Origin: Atherinomorus stipes
Taxonomy: Eukaryota > Chordata > Actinopteri > Atheriniformes > Atherinidae
Assembly: GCA_023101725.1 (NCBI GenBank)
Contig: JALJCO010009113.1
Location: 1-64,000 of the forward strand
DNA length: 64,000 nt
Direction of reading: 5' to 3'
The notes beneath the pieces are model-generated. The model searched no databases, was not told the origin of the DNA, and saw nothing but the letters and a program-made list of their open reading frames with translations. The position numbers were made by a program, and so were the translations under genes. Shown here piece after piece: positions 23,694 to 34,830 of the stretch (position 1 is the stretch's first letter; each line of letters opens with the position of its first letter).

Positions 23694-26125
23694 TCATTGA
23701 GCTGACTGTTTGTTACAGTCACTTTTAGACCTAAGAAGACGCGAGTTCAGTCCTGTATGTCCCAGTTTCCCACAGTGAAGAAGTCCCACCAGCAGCAGCA
23801 GCAGAAACACCATCACCGTGGTAACAATGGTCCTCAAGACGATGTAAACATGACAGCTGGGCAGACATGAGCAACGCCCTGCAGAGGACCATAATGAGAC
23901 ACATGATGTGTGTCAGACAGTTCAATGATAAAGCTTAAAGATACTGTAGGGCAAACAGTGAATTATCAATGTTGCGTTTATAACTGACTTATGAACCAGT
24001 TCAGTTCTCACCTCTGACAGCTAGCCAGCTCTCTGCTGCTTCTCCACCTCCTGAGATTTTACACCTGTAAAGACCTTCATCAGACTTGGAAACATTGTAG
24101 ATGGTCACGTTTCCTGTGGAGCTGCTGCTGATGTGGAGTCCATCTTTGTAGAAATCAACTGTGAAGTTAGAAGAAGCCATCTTGTTTCTGCAGGTCAGAG
24201 TCACAGATTCTCCCTCCATCACAGGCAGAGCAGGACTCTCCAGGACAGCAGAACCAGCTGTGAACACAAGTTTGTTATAAAGTGCTTTTGAGAAAAAAAA
24301 TTGCATGCAACAGTTTGCAAAAGGATTTTTTTCATAGCACTTTAAGCCAAATGAGAAAGACTGTTAGACAACAGATTGATATAAAAACAAAAATGAAGTA
24401 ACGAAAATAAACCATCCATTTTCTATCCATTTTCTTTCCACTTATCCAAGGTCGGGTTGCTGCCTAAGCAGGGAAGCCCAGACTTCCCTCTCCCTGGCCA
24501 CATTCACCAGCTCATCTGGGGGGATCCCAAGGTGTTCCCAGGCCAGACAAGAAACAGAGTCCCTCCAGCATTTCGTGGGTCTTCCCCAAGGTCTCATCCC
24601 GGTGGGACGTGCCTGGAACACCTCACCAGGGAGGCGTCCAGAAGGCATCCTGACCAGATACCCGAGCCACCTCATCTGGGTCCTCGGGATGTGGAGGAGC
24701 AGCGGCTCTACTTTTGGGATGAGAAGCTTGGATGAGACCAAGCTCATCATGTTTGGGGGCGTGGTTTAGCCATAGGTCAGTTCGGTACAGGGTCGTGCCA
24801 AACTGAGAGTTGTGTACCAATCGGTTCAACACAAATATGCATACGTTACAGCGCTACTACTGTATATTCCCCTCCTGGTTTTAAGCATCAGAAGTTACTG
24901 AAGGAGGAGACGAAACAACACAATAGACAAGAACAAGTGCTCTTCTATCGGTTATGAAATGCAACAACTTTTTCTGACACATTTGATCTCAACACACTAG
25001 ATCTTACAGAACTAGAACAGAGAGAAGGCCATTATCAGAGATGGTAAAGTCTTATTACACTTTCAGTAGCGGTGTGAAAACATTTCATTATTGTGCAGAT
25101 TTGGTAGTAGTTTATTTAAAAACATGCCAGATGTGGATAGGGTTGACAGTTTATCACCCCTGTTGTTGCATTTATAACACATGAACCAGTTCAGTTCTCA
25201 CCTCTGACAGCCAACCAGCTCTCTGCTGACTCTCCAACACCCGATATTTTACACTTGTGAAGACCTTGGTCAGATTTGGACACGCTGTTGATGGTCACGT
25301 TTCCTGTGGAGCTGCTGCTGATGTAGACTCCATCTTTATAGAAATCAGCTGTGAAACTGGAGGAAGCCATCTTGTTTCTGCAGGTCAGAGTCACAGATTC
25401 TCCCTCCATTACAGGCAGAGCAGGACTCTCCAGGATCACAGGATCACCTACACGACAAGTTTAACATGTAGCCCAAGTTAGGATTTAATTGCAGATTTTG
25501 TTCTTTCAACACAAACTTACCAGTAACGGTGATACTGATGATGTTGCTTCTGTTCCCTCCGTCAGCCTCACACCAGTACTCCCCACTGTCCTCTGGATAA
25601 ACATTGTTGAAGAAGCAGGCAAATCCTGCTAATCTTATCTTTTCAGTGGTGTTGCAGGACTTAATGATCCCCTTTGGTTTATGTCTTACTCCATAATAGA
25701 TGTCCTCAGTGCAGCGCAATGTTAGCGGCTCATATTCAAAGAACTGTAGCCTGTTTGGAAAGATTTGAAATGTAGCTGCACCTGGGGTGGATGACAGAGA
25801 CACTTATAATAGCATCCATTATAGCACCAATAATAGCATCTTTTCTTTTTATTCATTTTCCAGTATATCATACTTTATCATAGAACTGAAAAGCAGAAAG
25901 TTTGTTCACATCAGTGTAGTTGGTACTCACTGGCTCGTAGATCATGTGCACACATGAGGATCATCACAGTCATCTCTGAAAACACTAAAACAACATATGA
26001 CAGTATAATAATTCACCGTGTTGGTGACATCATCACAGATTTTTAAACTAAACATTCATCCTAAAAAGAAAATAAAGACAAACTCTGTGCTTACTCAGCC
26101 TGAAGCAGAGAGCTGTGACCTCCAT
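23694..26125 (-). CDS. Gene C: activating-type Fc-receptor-like protein, three Ig domains
   Basis: Exons: leader 26095-26125 (MEVTALCFRL), leader 2 25931-25975 (MTVMILMCAH), D1 25521-25781, D2 25202-25447, D3 24012-24257, transmembrane plus tail 23694-23878 (TGA at 23694-23696). All junctions are GT-AG phase 1; predicted length is 337 residues. D1 is diverged (LRCTEDIYYG, KSCNTT, FACFFN, YWCEA) but keeps four cysteines. D2 and D3 are near-identical copies of the same domain (LESPALPVMEGESVTLTC). The helix has the outer arginine (VYIVLRTIVTTVMV) and the tail is short without ITIM, which suggests adaptor-dependent activation. The membrane exon is almost the same as that of gene B, so B and C are recent duplicates; the third Ig domain is the main difference. 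A LINE fragment sits in the D2-D3 intron. Confidence 0.85.
24432..24750 (-). mobile_element. Non-LTR retrotransposon ORF2 C-terminal fragment
   Basis: Minus-strand open stretch with M-R-W-L-G-Y-L-V-R-M-P, then G-R-P-T-K-C-W-R-D, then L-A-W-E-H-L-G-I-P. This is the well-known C-terminal end of a fish LINE reverse transcriptase; the clade (RTE- or Rex-like) is uncertain. Only the last hundred residues remain. Confidence 0.75.
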
Positions 26126-26163
26126 GTCGCCTTGCTTCTGACTGAGCGTCAGGCGGATGTACA

Positions 26164-26193
26164 GTATAAAGTTAGCAAACAGCTCTCTTCCTG
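26164..26193 (-). promoter_or_regulatory. Gene C proximal promoter: CAGGAAG plus AT-rich box
   Basis: CAGGAAG on the minus strand at 26187-26193, 62-68 bases before the ATG, followed by TTTATACTG. The sequence matches the gene A promoter over roughly 40 bases. Confidence 0.5.
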
Positions 26194-26399
26194 TGTGGCT
26201 TCTTTCCGCAGCAAGCGTGTTGAAAAAATAGTTTTCATAGCATCAGATGCGACTGATAAAAATATTTAGTCTTCACTGTTTATTGAAATGTCCTTTAAAG
26301 CTACTACGCTAACAGCTTAATCTTTAAAGGGTAAAAAGAAAGAAAAATTTTAAAAATGCTTATTCAAGATAAAGCACATGCAAGGGGCAAACTCCGCCT

Positions 26400-27295
26400 C
26401 AGAACAGTGAAGCTCGCTTCCGCGTTGCAAATAGTGTAATCCTCCCTTCATCCGCTAGGGGCTGGCTCCAAGAGCGAGCAAATCCCCATAGACTCCCATG
26501 TTAAAAACGCCAACTTCACAGCAGAAATAAACAGGTTTACAGCCTGGTTCAAAAAATCATTTTAGGTTTATTAGGTCAAGTTTACCTTCATGTCAACTGT
26601 GAGGGGGGTGAATTTTTTTATAACTCATTCGTTTAGATCAGGGGTGTCAAAGTGGTTCCAGAAAGGGCCGTGTGGCTGCTGGTTTTCTTTCCAACCAAGC
26701 AGTAGCACACCAGATTCCACTCATCTCATCGAGTGAGTTCAGTCTTAACCTGAAGACTTGACGAGATGAGTGGAATCTGGTGTGCTACTGCTTGGTTGGA
26801 AAGAAAACCAGCAGCCACACGGCCCTTTCTGGAACCACTTTGACGCCCCTGGTTTATTCTTCAAATTACACATAATTAAGGGCGTGTCCTTATGATTGAC
26901 ATGCAGCAGACCGGAAGCTCCGCCTGCCGACCGGAGGCTCCTAGTTAGCTCCTTCTTTGCTCTTAATAAGGTCTCAGTTTGTTACAGAGTCGCACAACGG
27001 CGGTGTTTAGTCAGCGAATTGCAAGTCTAAGCACGTCTTACCTTAACCATGCCGCTTAGGGGGCTTATCTTTGTTAGCTCCTCTTAGTTTCGTGTGAGCT
27101 CAGTTAGCGTTTAGCCCACAGTACGTCAGCTGTCAATCATTTGCCCCGCGGCCGCGCTGTGCCCATTTTAGTATTTTCCTGGAGTGACGACGTACGTGAC
27201 ACGGCAAGATGGCGACGGTAAGACACGCCCACCTGGCTTCACATTTCTCTATTCAGAAGAGACTGGAAGCTACGTCCAGTAATTATATACAGTCT
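26400..27295. mobile_element. DNA-element-like repeat with a hairpin element nested in it
   Basis: The left part (GGGGCTGGCTCCAAGAGCGA, then CCCATAGACTCCCATGTTAA) is shared with 34655-34770, and the right part ends in TATACAGTCTATGAG. It contains a CpG-rich stretch. The palindrome at 26639-26851 is inserted within it. Its short ORFs are not supported as host genes. Confidence 0.55.
26639..26851. mobile_element. Near-perfect hairpin (hAT-like fold-back MITE)
   Basis: Arms of about 95 bases are almost perfectly complementary around a loop near 26735-26760. The terminus CAGGGGTGTCAAAGTGG is hAT-like. The flanks GTTTAGAT (left) and GTTTATTC (right) share GTTTA and may be a decayed 8-bp target duplication. 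Confidence 0.85.
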
Positions 27296-27337
27296 ATGAG
27301 CACATGTGTGCACAGTCTAGGGAAATTCCTTTTAAAT

Positions 27338-27515
27338 ATTTATTTATTCATTTCTTTGAACCGCTTGTCCAGTTCAGGGTCACTGGAGTCTATCCCAGTG
27401 AATATCATGTGAGAGGTAGGTACACCTTGGACAGGTCACCAGTCTTTCACAGGCCAACACAGAAAGACAAACAGTCATTCACACACACCTTTACTCCTAA
27501 GGACAACTTACAGTA
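27338..27515 (+). repeat. Teleost interspersed repeat fragment
   Basis: Another copy of the repeat at 340-738: CCGCTTGTCCAGTTCAGGGT, TGGACAGGTCACCAGTCT, then GGCCAACACAGAAAGACAAA. Confidence 0.65.
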
Positions 27516-28834
27516 TAATGATAATGGGTTAAATTTGTTTAGGTACTTAATGCGCTCACACTGGGCCCAGTATTCATTCAGTCCTCAATCATACTTGTGG
27601 TGGCTGTCTGGGACACACTGACAGAAACATTGCAGCCAACGGCATCTCTGACCACCACCGGAGCCTTCATACACACAGAAATCATACTCACTGGAGGCAA
27701 GTGAGTACACAACTGCTGACTGAGGGAATGGGATCCTTCAAACCGCTGATACTTCGATCATTGGATGAACTGCTCTACCATCTGAGCAACCTTTCCACTA
27801 TTCAGCATGACCAGTTAACTTAGCATGCATTCTGTGGACACCCACAGAATGATGTAACTTTATTTTCCACTTACCCTCATGGTGAGCAAGACTCTAGAGC
27901 ACTTTTTTAATATCTCAAATGCAGCCGGCGATCAGGAAGGCTTCTCGTTTTCCCCCAACTTTCATATGATGGAGTTCGCCGGGGCCCGAGCCAAAAAGGT
28001 CCATAAAAGTCCACAAAAACTTTTCAATATTCCTCCATACTGCTCGTCCAATGTAATCCAAATGTGCTGAGTGGGAGGTCGAATTTCAAAAGGCATTTAG
28101 AAAATTTTTGGCCACCCCTAAAAAAAAACCAAGCCCATTTTTCCCCCTATGGAACAAAAGAAAAGATTTTGGAACATTTTAGTTTGATCCACTTGTGAAC
28201 TAGTTTGTAGGTTGATTTGATTCTGATTTCTGCCATGTTCAGCACTTTGTGTTAGCTGTGGCTGTTTTTAAAGTGCCATATAAATAAAGTTCTATTGTAT
28301 TGTATTGTATTGAACCACATGTGGTTCATGTGACCACATGTGGTTCCAGTAGTAAAAATAATGGTACAAATATAGCAGCCTCCGTATGTGCACCACCCAG
28401 CAAGTAGATATAAATGACTCATTCAAAGGTAATAAACATATAACAGCTATTCTAGTGCAGCGATTACATATCAATAGAAACATTTAAATTATATATCATT
28501 TTCTACCATTGACCTTGGATTTTTTACATACTGCACCTTTAAAGCAATTATTCTTAATTTACTTTTCTGTGAAAATTTTACCACATTTGTAACTAATTCA
28601 TATAAATATTTGCTCATTCAATATGTGATGGAAGGCTGAAATGTGAGCAATATGTTCAAATATTTTCCCTGACATTTTAAGGAAAACAAAAGTATGGAAG
28701 CTGAAAGGGGTCATAGTCACACATTTTTTCTGACGCCATTGGTTATGTCATTATCTCAAGATAACAACGAAAAAAAGGACAGTAGTCACCAACAGCTCTC
28801 GGCTTTCATAAAAAGTGATCTTTATTAGCCAAAT
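27516..28834. other. No gene recognised
   Basis: AT-rich intergenic DNA with a short TATTG run near 28295 and small repeats; no splice-flanked conserved exon. Confidence 0.4.
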
Positions 28835-29127
28835 TACCGTATTTTCCAGACTATAAGTCACGCTTTTTTTTTATGGGATCTGCAACTTATAGTCCAGTGC
28901 GACTTTTATATCAGAATATATTCAATTTAACATATTTTATTGGGGAATTACTAGCAGTAACAAACTGGATATGAAAAATCTAAAAATCACCCTATTTAAA
29001 AAAAAAAAAATGAATATGACTTATAGTCCAGTGTGACTCATATATATGTTCTTTTCCCCTTCATGATGCATTTTTTGAATGATGCCACTTATACTTAGCA
29101 GCAACTTATAGTCCGGAAAATACGGTA
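28835..29127. mobile_element. MITE with TACCGTATTTTCC terminal repeats
   Basis: Inverted ends TACCGTATTTTCCAGACTAT and the reverse complement, with further internal copies of ACTTATAGTCC. A non-autonomous DNA element with no coding capacity. Confidence 0.8.
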
Positions 29128-30013
29128 CTATTTTTGATGTCAGTTACATGCCATGCTTAATAATAAACTTACATCTACATAACCAACTCAGAATCAGCAC
29201 AACATACTGAGTAATAAAACGTTTCTGTTACCATGAACAGCTCAGAGAGCTCGGGTCAAGTTCAGGTCGGTAGTTTCCTTCGCATTAGGACCAAAAATTA
29301 GAAAAGTGACAGGAGTGGTAAGCCACAGTGAGTCTGTTTATAGACCACACCAGTTTCATACGTGTTAACAAACACGCCAGTGGGTTTAACTGTAGAACAC
29401 GTCTCAACCACACACTGTTGAGAGCAGACACCCATGTTCCACTCGGGCCTCAGAATATGCAGCTGCTGATGACCACAATGATGATGACGAGGAGCGCGTC
29501 AGGCTATTTTAAAGATGCGCTGAAGAACCAGTAACGTTCAGTCAACTAAAAAAAAAAAACAGCCAGTGATCAACACAGTCTCATACTTTATCAGGCATAA
29601 CCAACACAAACAAAAGAAACATTAAAAATAACATACAAAAGATGTAAATCTTAACATTTCTTGTAATGTAAAGCAGCAATAACTCATAAGGCCGCTGAAC
29701 TAAGCAGAACTTTCATCTCTGACACCTAAAAGAGAAAACATTTCCACATTACTATTTAAAACTCAAAACAGAACAAGAGATAATACATGTACATCTACTG
29801 TAGTATAGTGGATTTTTCCACTATGATATCTTGTTCAAAAGTGATGCAAATCTTATTTCACATTTAATGAACTCTAAATGTAGCTCATGTCCTCTTTTTG
29901 AAGTATTTTGCAATTAGACTAGTTTACAACAATATCACCATATGAAAAGCATTGAAATAAATGTGATATGTTACATTAGTGAGAACAAGCTGGGCCGACG
30001 GTTTGTCTCTGAC
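29128..30013. other. 3' flank of gene D; no other gene recognised
   Basis: Contains a candidate extra 3' exon of gene D: a splice acceptor followed by a short frame near 29707-29733 that would be used if the donor overlapping the stop codon is active. Otherwise nothing recognisable. Confidence 0.35.
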
Positions 30014-33000
30014 TTACTGTATGGTGTAATAGAGCGCACTTGCAGCTGCGTCAGGTGTAGATGGGTTGATGCCTGCTGGGAGAGAGCACTGATCAGTGTT
30101 GTTACTATGTAACCGGATACTCCAAGGTGTAATTTACAAACAAACATCTCACCATGACAGCATGTTTAATGTTTCATCTGTATTCTCAACAATATTAAAA
30201 ACAATGCAGGAACACTTGAATTTTTTTCAGTTCCTTCAGAAGCTTTTGCCAACAAGCTCTGAGATCACATGTTCAGAAAGGTCCAACCCGGTACGAGAAA
30301 GTGGGCCTGGTGAAATGTTGACAACTGAGGAACTATGACAACTGAGTGATTGTGTTAATTAATTAACACAATTAATTGATTAATTGTGAAAATAGTGGTG
30401 GGATGGAGCTTTGGTGGTCGTTAGGGCCTTGGATATGTAAAAGATGAACAAAAAAAGATTCCATTTGTACACAAATAAATGACACTTAAGCCCCGTTTCC
30501 ACCAGCAGGTCTGGGGGGTCGGGCCAGATCGGTCCACGTTTTTTTTGCGTCTCCATAGACAAAAACCTGGACGGGTACAGAAGAATCACAAGTCTCATGT
30601 TCTGGATCAAACTGGAGCTCTATAAAAATGACCTTGGGATCCACAATTTATCAGCATTGTGCTTACAATGATGTGGAGGCCTTTGTGGACATTTTTGGAA
30701 ATGGTTGTCACAAATTCCAATGCACCAAATAATGATATATTTAAGAATGAAATATGCACATTATGTTTACACCTGTTTGATTTTGAGATAATTATGAATT
30801 TGGTGCCTTCAACTTTGAGAAAGTGCAGAACTTCACTTTAGTACAAAGAATGTGATGATGGTGTCAATGGAGCTGAACTCAGCAGTTATCTAACGATAGT
30901 TCTGTTTTGTTCCACTGCCAGCGTGGATATGTCTCCTCGTGCTTGGCACAGGTTCAGCCCTAACGACAACAAAGTCAATCAGGTGATGTGTGGGCCAGCT
31001 GACTGGCAGCCATCCAGAAATTCACAGAACCACAGTAACCTACGTACGTAACTTTAGTTATAGCTGGTGTTTACTTTTCAATAAGCTGTGGTATGCGGTG
31101 ACAGCTGAATATGTCCATGGTGGCTGTGGTTGTGGCTTATGATTAAACAGACAGGGTTAACAGTGCAAATAAATGTAAATAATTTTTCTTCTTCTTCTTC
31201 TTCTTCTTCTTCTCCTGAATTGACAAACTGAACCTCGCTTTGGCGTAATGCTGCCCCCACAGTTTGAAGACGTATCTGCATTTAAAGGCCTCCTTCCACT
31301 GAAAACCTGTTTAACTTGCTCCTTCTGAAATACGGAGGGTTTCCCCTTGTTTACTTACACATGCTGACTTGCTAGCCTTGCGTTGCCCCCAGTCGGCTGT
31401 GCTTCCTCATCAGAGAAACAATACGAGAGAAGAGCGGAATCGGGAACAGCCTTGCACTTCTACGCACATTGCAAATAGTGTATCCCACGTGGGGTTTCTA
31501 TCTGTCCATTGGAAGGCAGGTGCCCTCCACTACACACTAGAAGTAAAGACAGCACGACTGTAGCTTCGGAGTGAGAAGCTAATTAGCTAATTTGTTAGCA
31601 TGATGGAACAAACTTGTTTGTCGGCTTATTTCCTGTCTGTGACGAAATAAGAGCGGAGGGCGGAGCTTCCTTGGTACACTGGTGGGAGCCAGCCAATCAG
31701 ACGGAAATTCAGATTAGGACCCGGAAAAGCTGCCGTTGGACCACAAGCCTCTCTTCTAGTATACAAATACAGCTGGATACTAAGCAACCAGAAGGTTTTT
31801 TTAAACAGAAACGATGCAGAATGCATTCAATAATAATGGAGAACAGAAATATTAATGAAATGACCATGGAAGTACAACTTTAAGGGGTGTCCCATTTCTA
31901 AGCCACAAAATAGCCCTTAACACTTGGTTTTAAGGGCTACTAAGATTGAGGGTTAAGATAGGAATTGGAATTGGCCCTAAGTCTGAAGATATATTCAGGT
32001 TTGTTATGATTTTAGGAAATAAGATAAAGAACAATTCCAGGTTATTCTTGTGTCAGTCTACGCTACCTTTGTGCTTTCCACACAGTCCTATAATGAGCAC
32101 GGTCACAACCACGATAAACACCGTGCCAGCGATGAAGAAGAAGGTCAGTGGGGGGCAGAGCTGGCTGGAAGGGTGCGTCTCTTTGTCAGGTGACTGGGAA
32201 GCTGTACAGGAAAGAAACAGATAAAAGGATTTCATGATGCAACGCAGGGTGACATTTAAACGTGTCTAATTTTCTTGCACATCACCTCTGACAGCCATCC
32301 AGCTCTCTGCTGATTCTCCAGCATCAGCAATTCTGCACTTGTAGAGTCCTTCGTCCGACTTAGAAATGCTGTGGATGGTCATGGTTCCACCACTACTGGT
32401 CCCAGTAAGTCTACCATCTTTATAGAAATTAGCGACAAAGTCCAAAGACTTTGTCTTGTGCCTGCACTGCACGGTGACATTTTCTCCCATCATCACAGGG
32501 CGGGCTGGACTCTCCAGTATCACGAAACCATCTGAAAGACAAGTTTTACAAGGCTCTTCTCTGAAGATAAGATACAACAACCCAGAAATAAAAGCTCTGC
32601 AGGTCTGAAACCTGAGATATATGATATGATGGCGCTAATTGTGTTCACACACCTGTAACAGTGATGCTGACTGAGTGGCTCCTCCCTACTCCTCTAGCTT
32701 CACACCAGTAATCCCCGCTGTCCGCTACAAACGCATGATGGATTTCACATTGACGTCTAGACGCTTCCCCATCAGTCCCACATAAAGCTTCCTGTCCAGC
32801 GATCCTCCTCATCACCCTCCACTCGCTGAATTCATCAAATCCCTCACAGTCAAAAGACATGGAGTCGTATTCAAAGAGCTGCAGCTTGTTTGGAACGACA
32901 CGAAGAAAAGATGCTCCTGGCAAACGTCACAGAAGAAAACATTTCAGTGATCAGATAAGGGAAATGATGCTGCATTTTACTCAAATAATCCCTCCAATGT

Positions 33001-34141
33001 TCTTAGACAGTCCAGAGCTTAAGTCCTCAGCAACGCCTCATTTCTTATTGTTAGGGAAATAGGAAGATGTTGCAGAGACTTACTGAAACATAAAAAAACA
33101 TAAATGAAAATATAATATAGATGCCAACTTAAAGGATAACTTTCTTTTTCTTCAATCTGGACCTTATTTCTAGGAGTTTATACTTATGTGTATTTACTCA
33201 CCGGGAAAATTTCTGCATCACTCTGAGTCCTTCGGAAGATTGTACGTTCAGTCGCCCTTCGGTGTACATCCAGTATAATGGTGGGGCTGTCACTATAGAA
33301 GGCATTATCTGCAGCAAAACTCCTTGATTTTCGCCAATACTTTAAGTAGAATGAACAAACGAACAGTACTATTGTCCTGTGAGTCCAGATTTAGCTTTCC
33401 GTTAGTTATCAGGGTGTTGTACACACTTTTCGGGGACACACTTTAACGATGTGTGCCCCTGTAGTACAGCTGAGAAGAGCAGCTCGCTACCCAGACAGCA
33501 ACAAAAACACAATTTGCAAATCTTTGAACTCACAGGACAATAGTACTCATTCAGTCGTTCCACTTGAAGCAGTGAGGAAATCAAGGAATTCTGCTGCAGA
33601 TAATGTCTCATATAGTGACTGCCTTGTCTCCCTGCCATTTTACTGGATGTACACCGAATGGTGACTCCACATAATATCTTCCCAAGGAGTCAAAATAATG
33701 CAGAAATTTTACTAGTGAGTAAATGCATGTGTAAAATCCTAGAAATAAGGTCCAGGCTAAAAAAAAAAAGAAAGTTATCCTTTAAGCTTGAAAGTCAATA
33801 TTTTCTTATCGCAGCTTTATTCTTCTGCACATACAATATTCTTCTATTTTTTGCTCAACTTTAGGGTTTATTAGAAGGTGCATTTGACCCAAAATTTTGA
33901 CAAATGAGATGTGTTAATCTTACCAGCTGCCTCAACACAGCGACAGCTCAGATCTTCTACAACCAGAAGCATCAACACGTTTAACACTGCAGATACAAAG
34001 AACAGCCAGTCATCAGAAATGAGGCAAATGCTCTTCTCTGTGAATAAGTGTGGCATTATTGATGTGTTTGAGGTCATATGTGACAGTGGTAAACAGAGAT
34101 GAGTACTCACAGAGCTGGATGCACAAAGCTGAGACCTCCAT
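30014..34141 (-). CDS. Gene D: Fc-receptor-like protein, two Ig domains, uncharged helix
   Basis: Exons: leader 34111-34141 (MEVSALCIQL), leader 2 33924-33986 (LNVLMLLVVEDL), D1 32653-32916, D2 32286-32531, transmembrane 32067-32201, tail 30014-30072 (TAA at 30014-30016). Joined directly this gives 265 residues, all junctions phase 1. D1 (FDCEGF, ALCGTD, RQCEIH, YWCEAR) has the four-cysteine pattern and the W-R-V-M-R-R block shared with gene E. D2 has LESPARPVMMGENV. The helix (FFFIAGTVFIVVVTVLIIGL) lacks charge, so adaptor pairing through arginine is not expected. The tail ends ALYYTIQ; neither tyrosine fits a strict ITIM. Additional tail exons in the 1.9-kb last intron cannot be excluded. 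The stop overlaps a perfect donor, GTAAGT, so an alternative end is possible. Confidence 0.78.
33130..33785. mobile_element. 650-bp fold-back element, complete copy
   Basis: Long imperfect inverted repeat: the left arm begins TAAAGGATAACTTTCTTTTT and the right arm ends in its reverse complement. Each arm is about 270 bases and contains GACCTTATTTCTAGGA, AATTTCTGCAT and GACAATAGTACT. Lies in the gene D intron between D1 and leader 2. Other copies: 10038-10500, 41964-42585, and a fragment near 52370-52500. Confidence 0.8.
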
Positions 34142-34183
34142 GCTGTCATGCTGCTGTCAGTGCACCAGACTGACGGACGGATG

Positions 34184-34209
34184 AATATAAGGTCGGTAAG
34201 AACTTCCTG
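34184..34209 (-). promoter_or_regulatory. Gene D proximal promoter: CAGGAAG plus TATA-like box
   Basis: CAGGAAG(T) on the minus strand at 34203-34209, 62-68 bases before the ATG, and TTATAT around 34185-34190. The spacing is the same as in genes A and C although the rest of the promoter differs. Confidence 0.5.
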
Positions 34210-34654
34210 TTCATGTGCAGCACACTTGCTAAAATCATGGTGTTACACCTCCCCCCGCCCCACGTCACAAACAGAAGCCCTGCCTTTATGCTTTGATATG
34301 TTTCTTCATTTTTCTTCCCTCACCAGTGAGAATCATCTAATCTCAAATGTCGACAGATGTCATGGAGTCGAACAATTTTGACTAATTTATGCCGCAAAAA
34401 CCTCAGTTGCAGCTCATTCTTGTAGCTTTTCCATTCTTTTATCATCTGTTTAACTTTAATGTGCAGTGTGTAAGAATTACTGACATCTAGTGGTAAAGAT
34501 GTGCATAAAATGACTGAAAATGCCAAGCACAGCTGTGAATGGACGGTGGCCATCAGCAGTCAAAATTCTCCTAGACATAAATACCTGTGAGTGGATTCAG
34601 GTGAAACAATGATTGCACTACAACTTCATCCTTGTGTACTAAGCGGCAAACACT

Positions 34655-34794
34655 GGCAAACAAAAATGAAGCCAATGTGGAAATGCTAAAGCTTGCAGTT
34701 CCCCCCTCATCCATTAGGGTCTGGCTCCAAAAGGGAGTCAGTCCCAATTGACTCCCATCTTAAAAAGGCCAACTTTATTATTATTATTATTATT

Positions 34795-34828
<34 letters not shown>

Positions 34829-34830
34829 TT
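34655..34830. repeat. DNA-element fragment and TTA/TAA microsatellite
   Basis: The first part matches the repeat at 26440-26520 (GGTCTGGCTCCAAAAG, GACTCCCAT). It runs into a (TTA)n(TAA)n microsatellite at about 34770-34828. Confidence 0.7.

Noticed and set aside
27209..27412. ATGGCGACGGTAAG after a CpG-rich stretch, like a first coding exon
   Set aside because: It sits inside a dispersed repeat whose end (TATACAGTCTATG) is common in fish genomes; no downstream exon was found.
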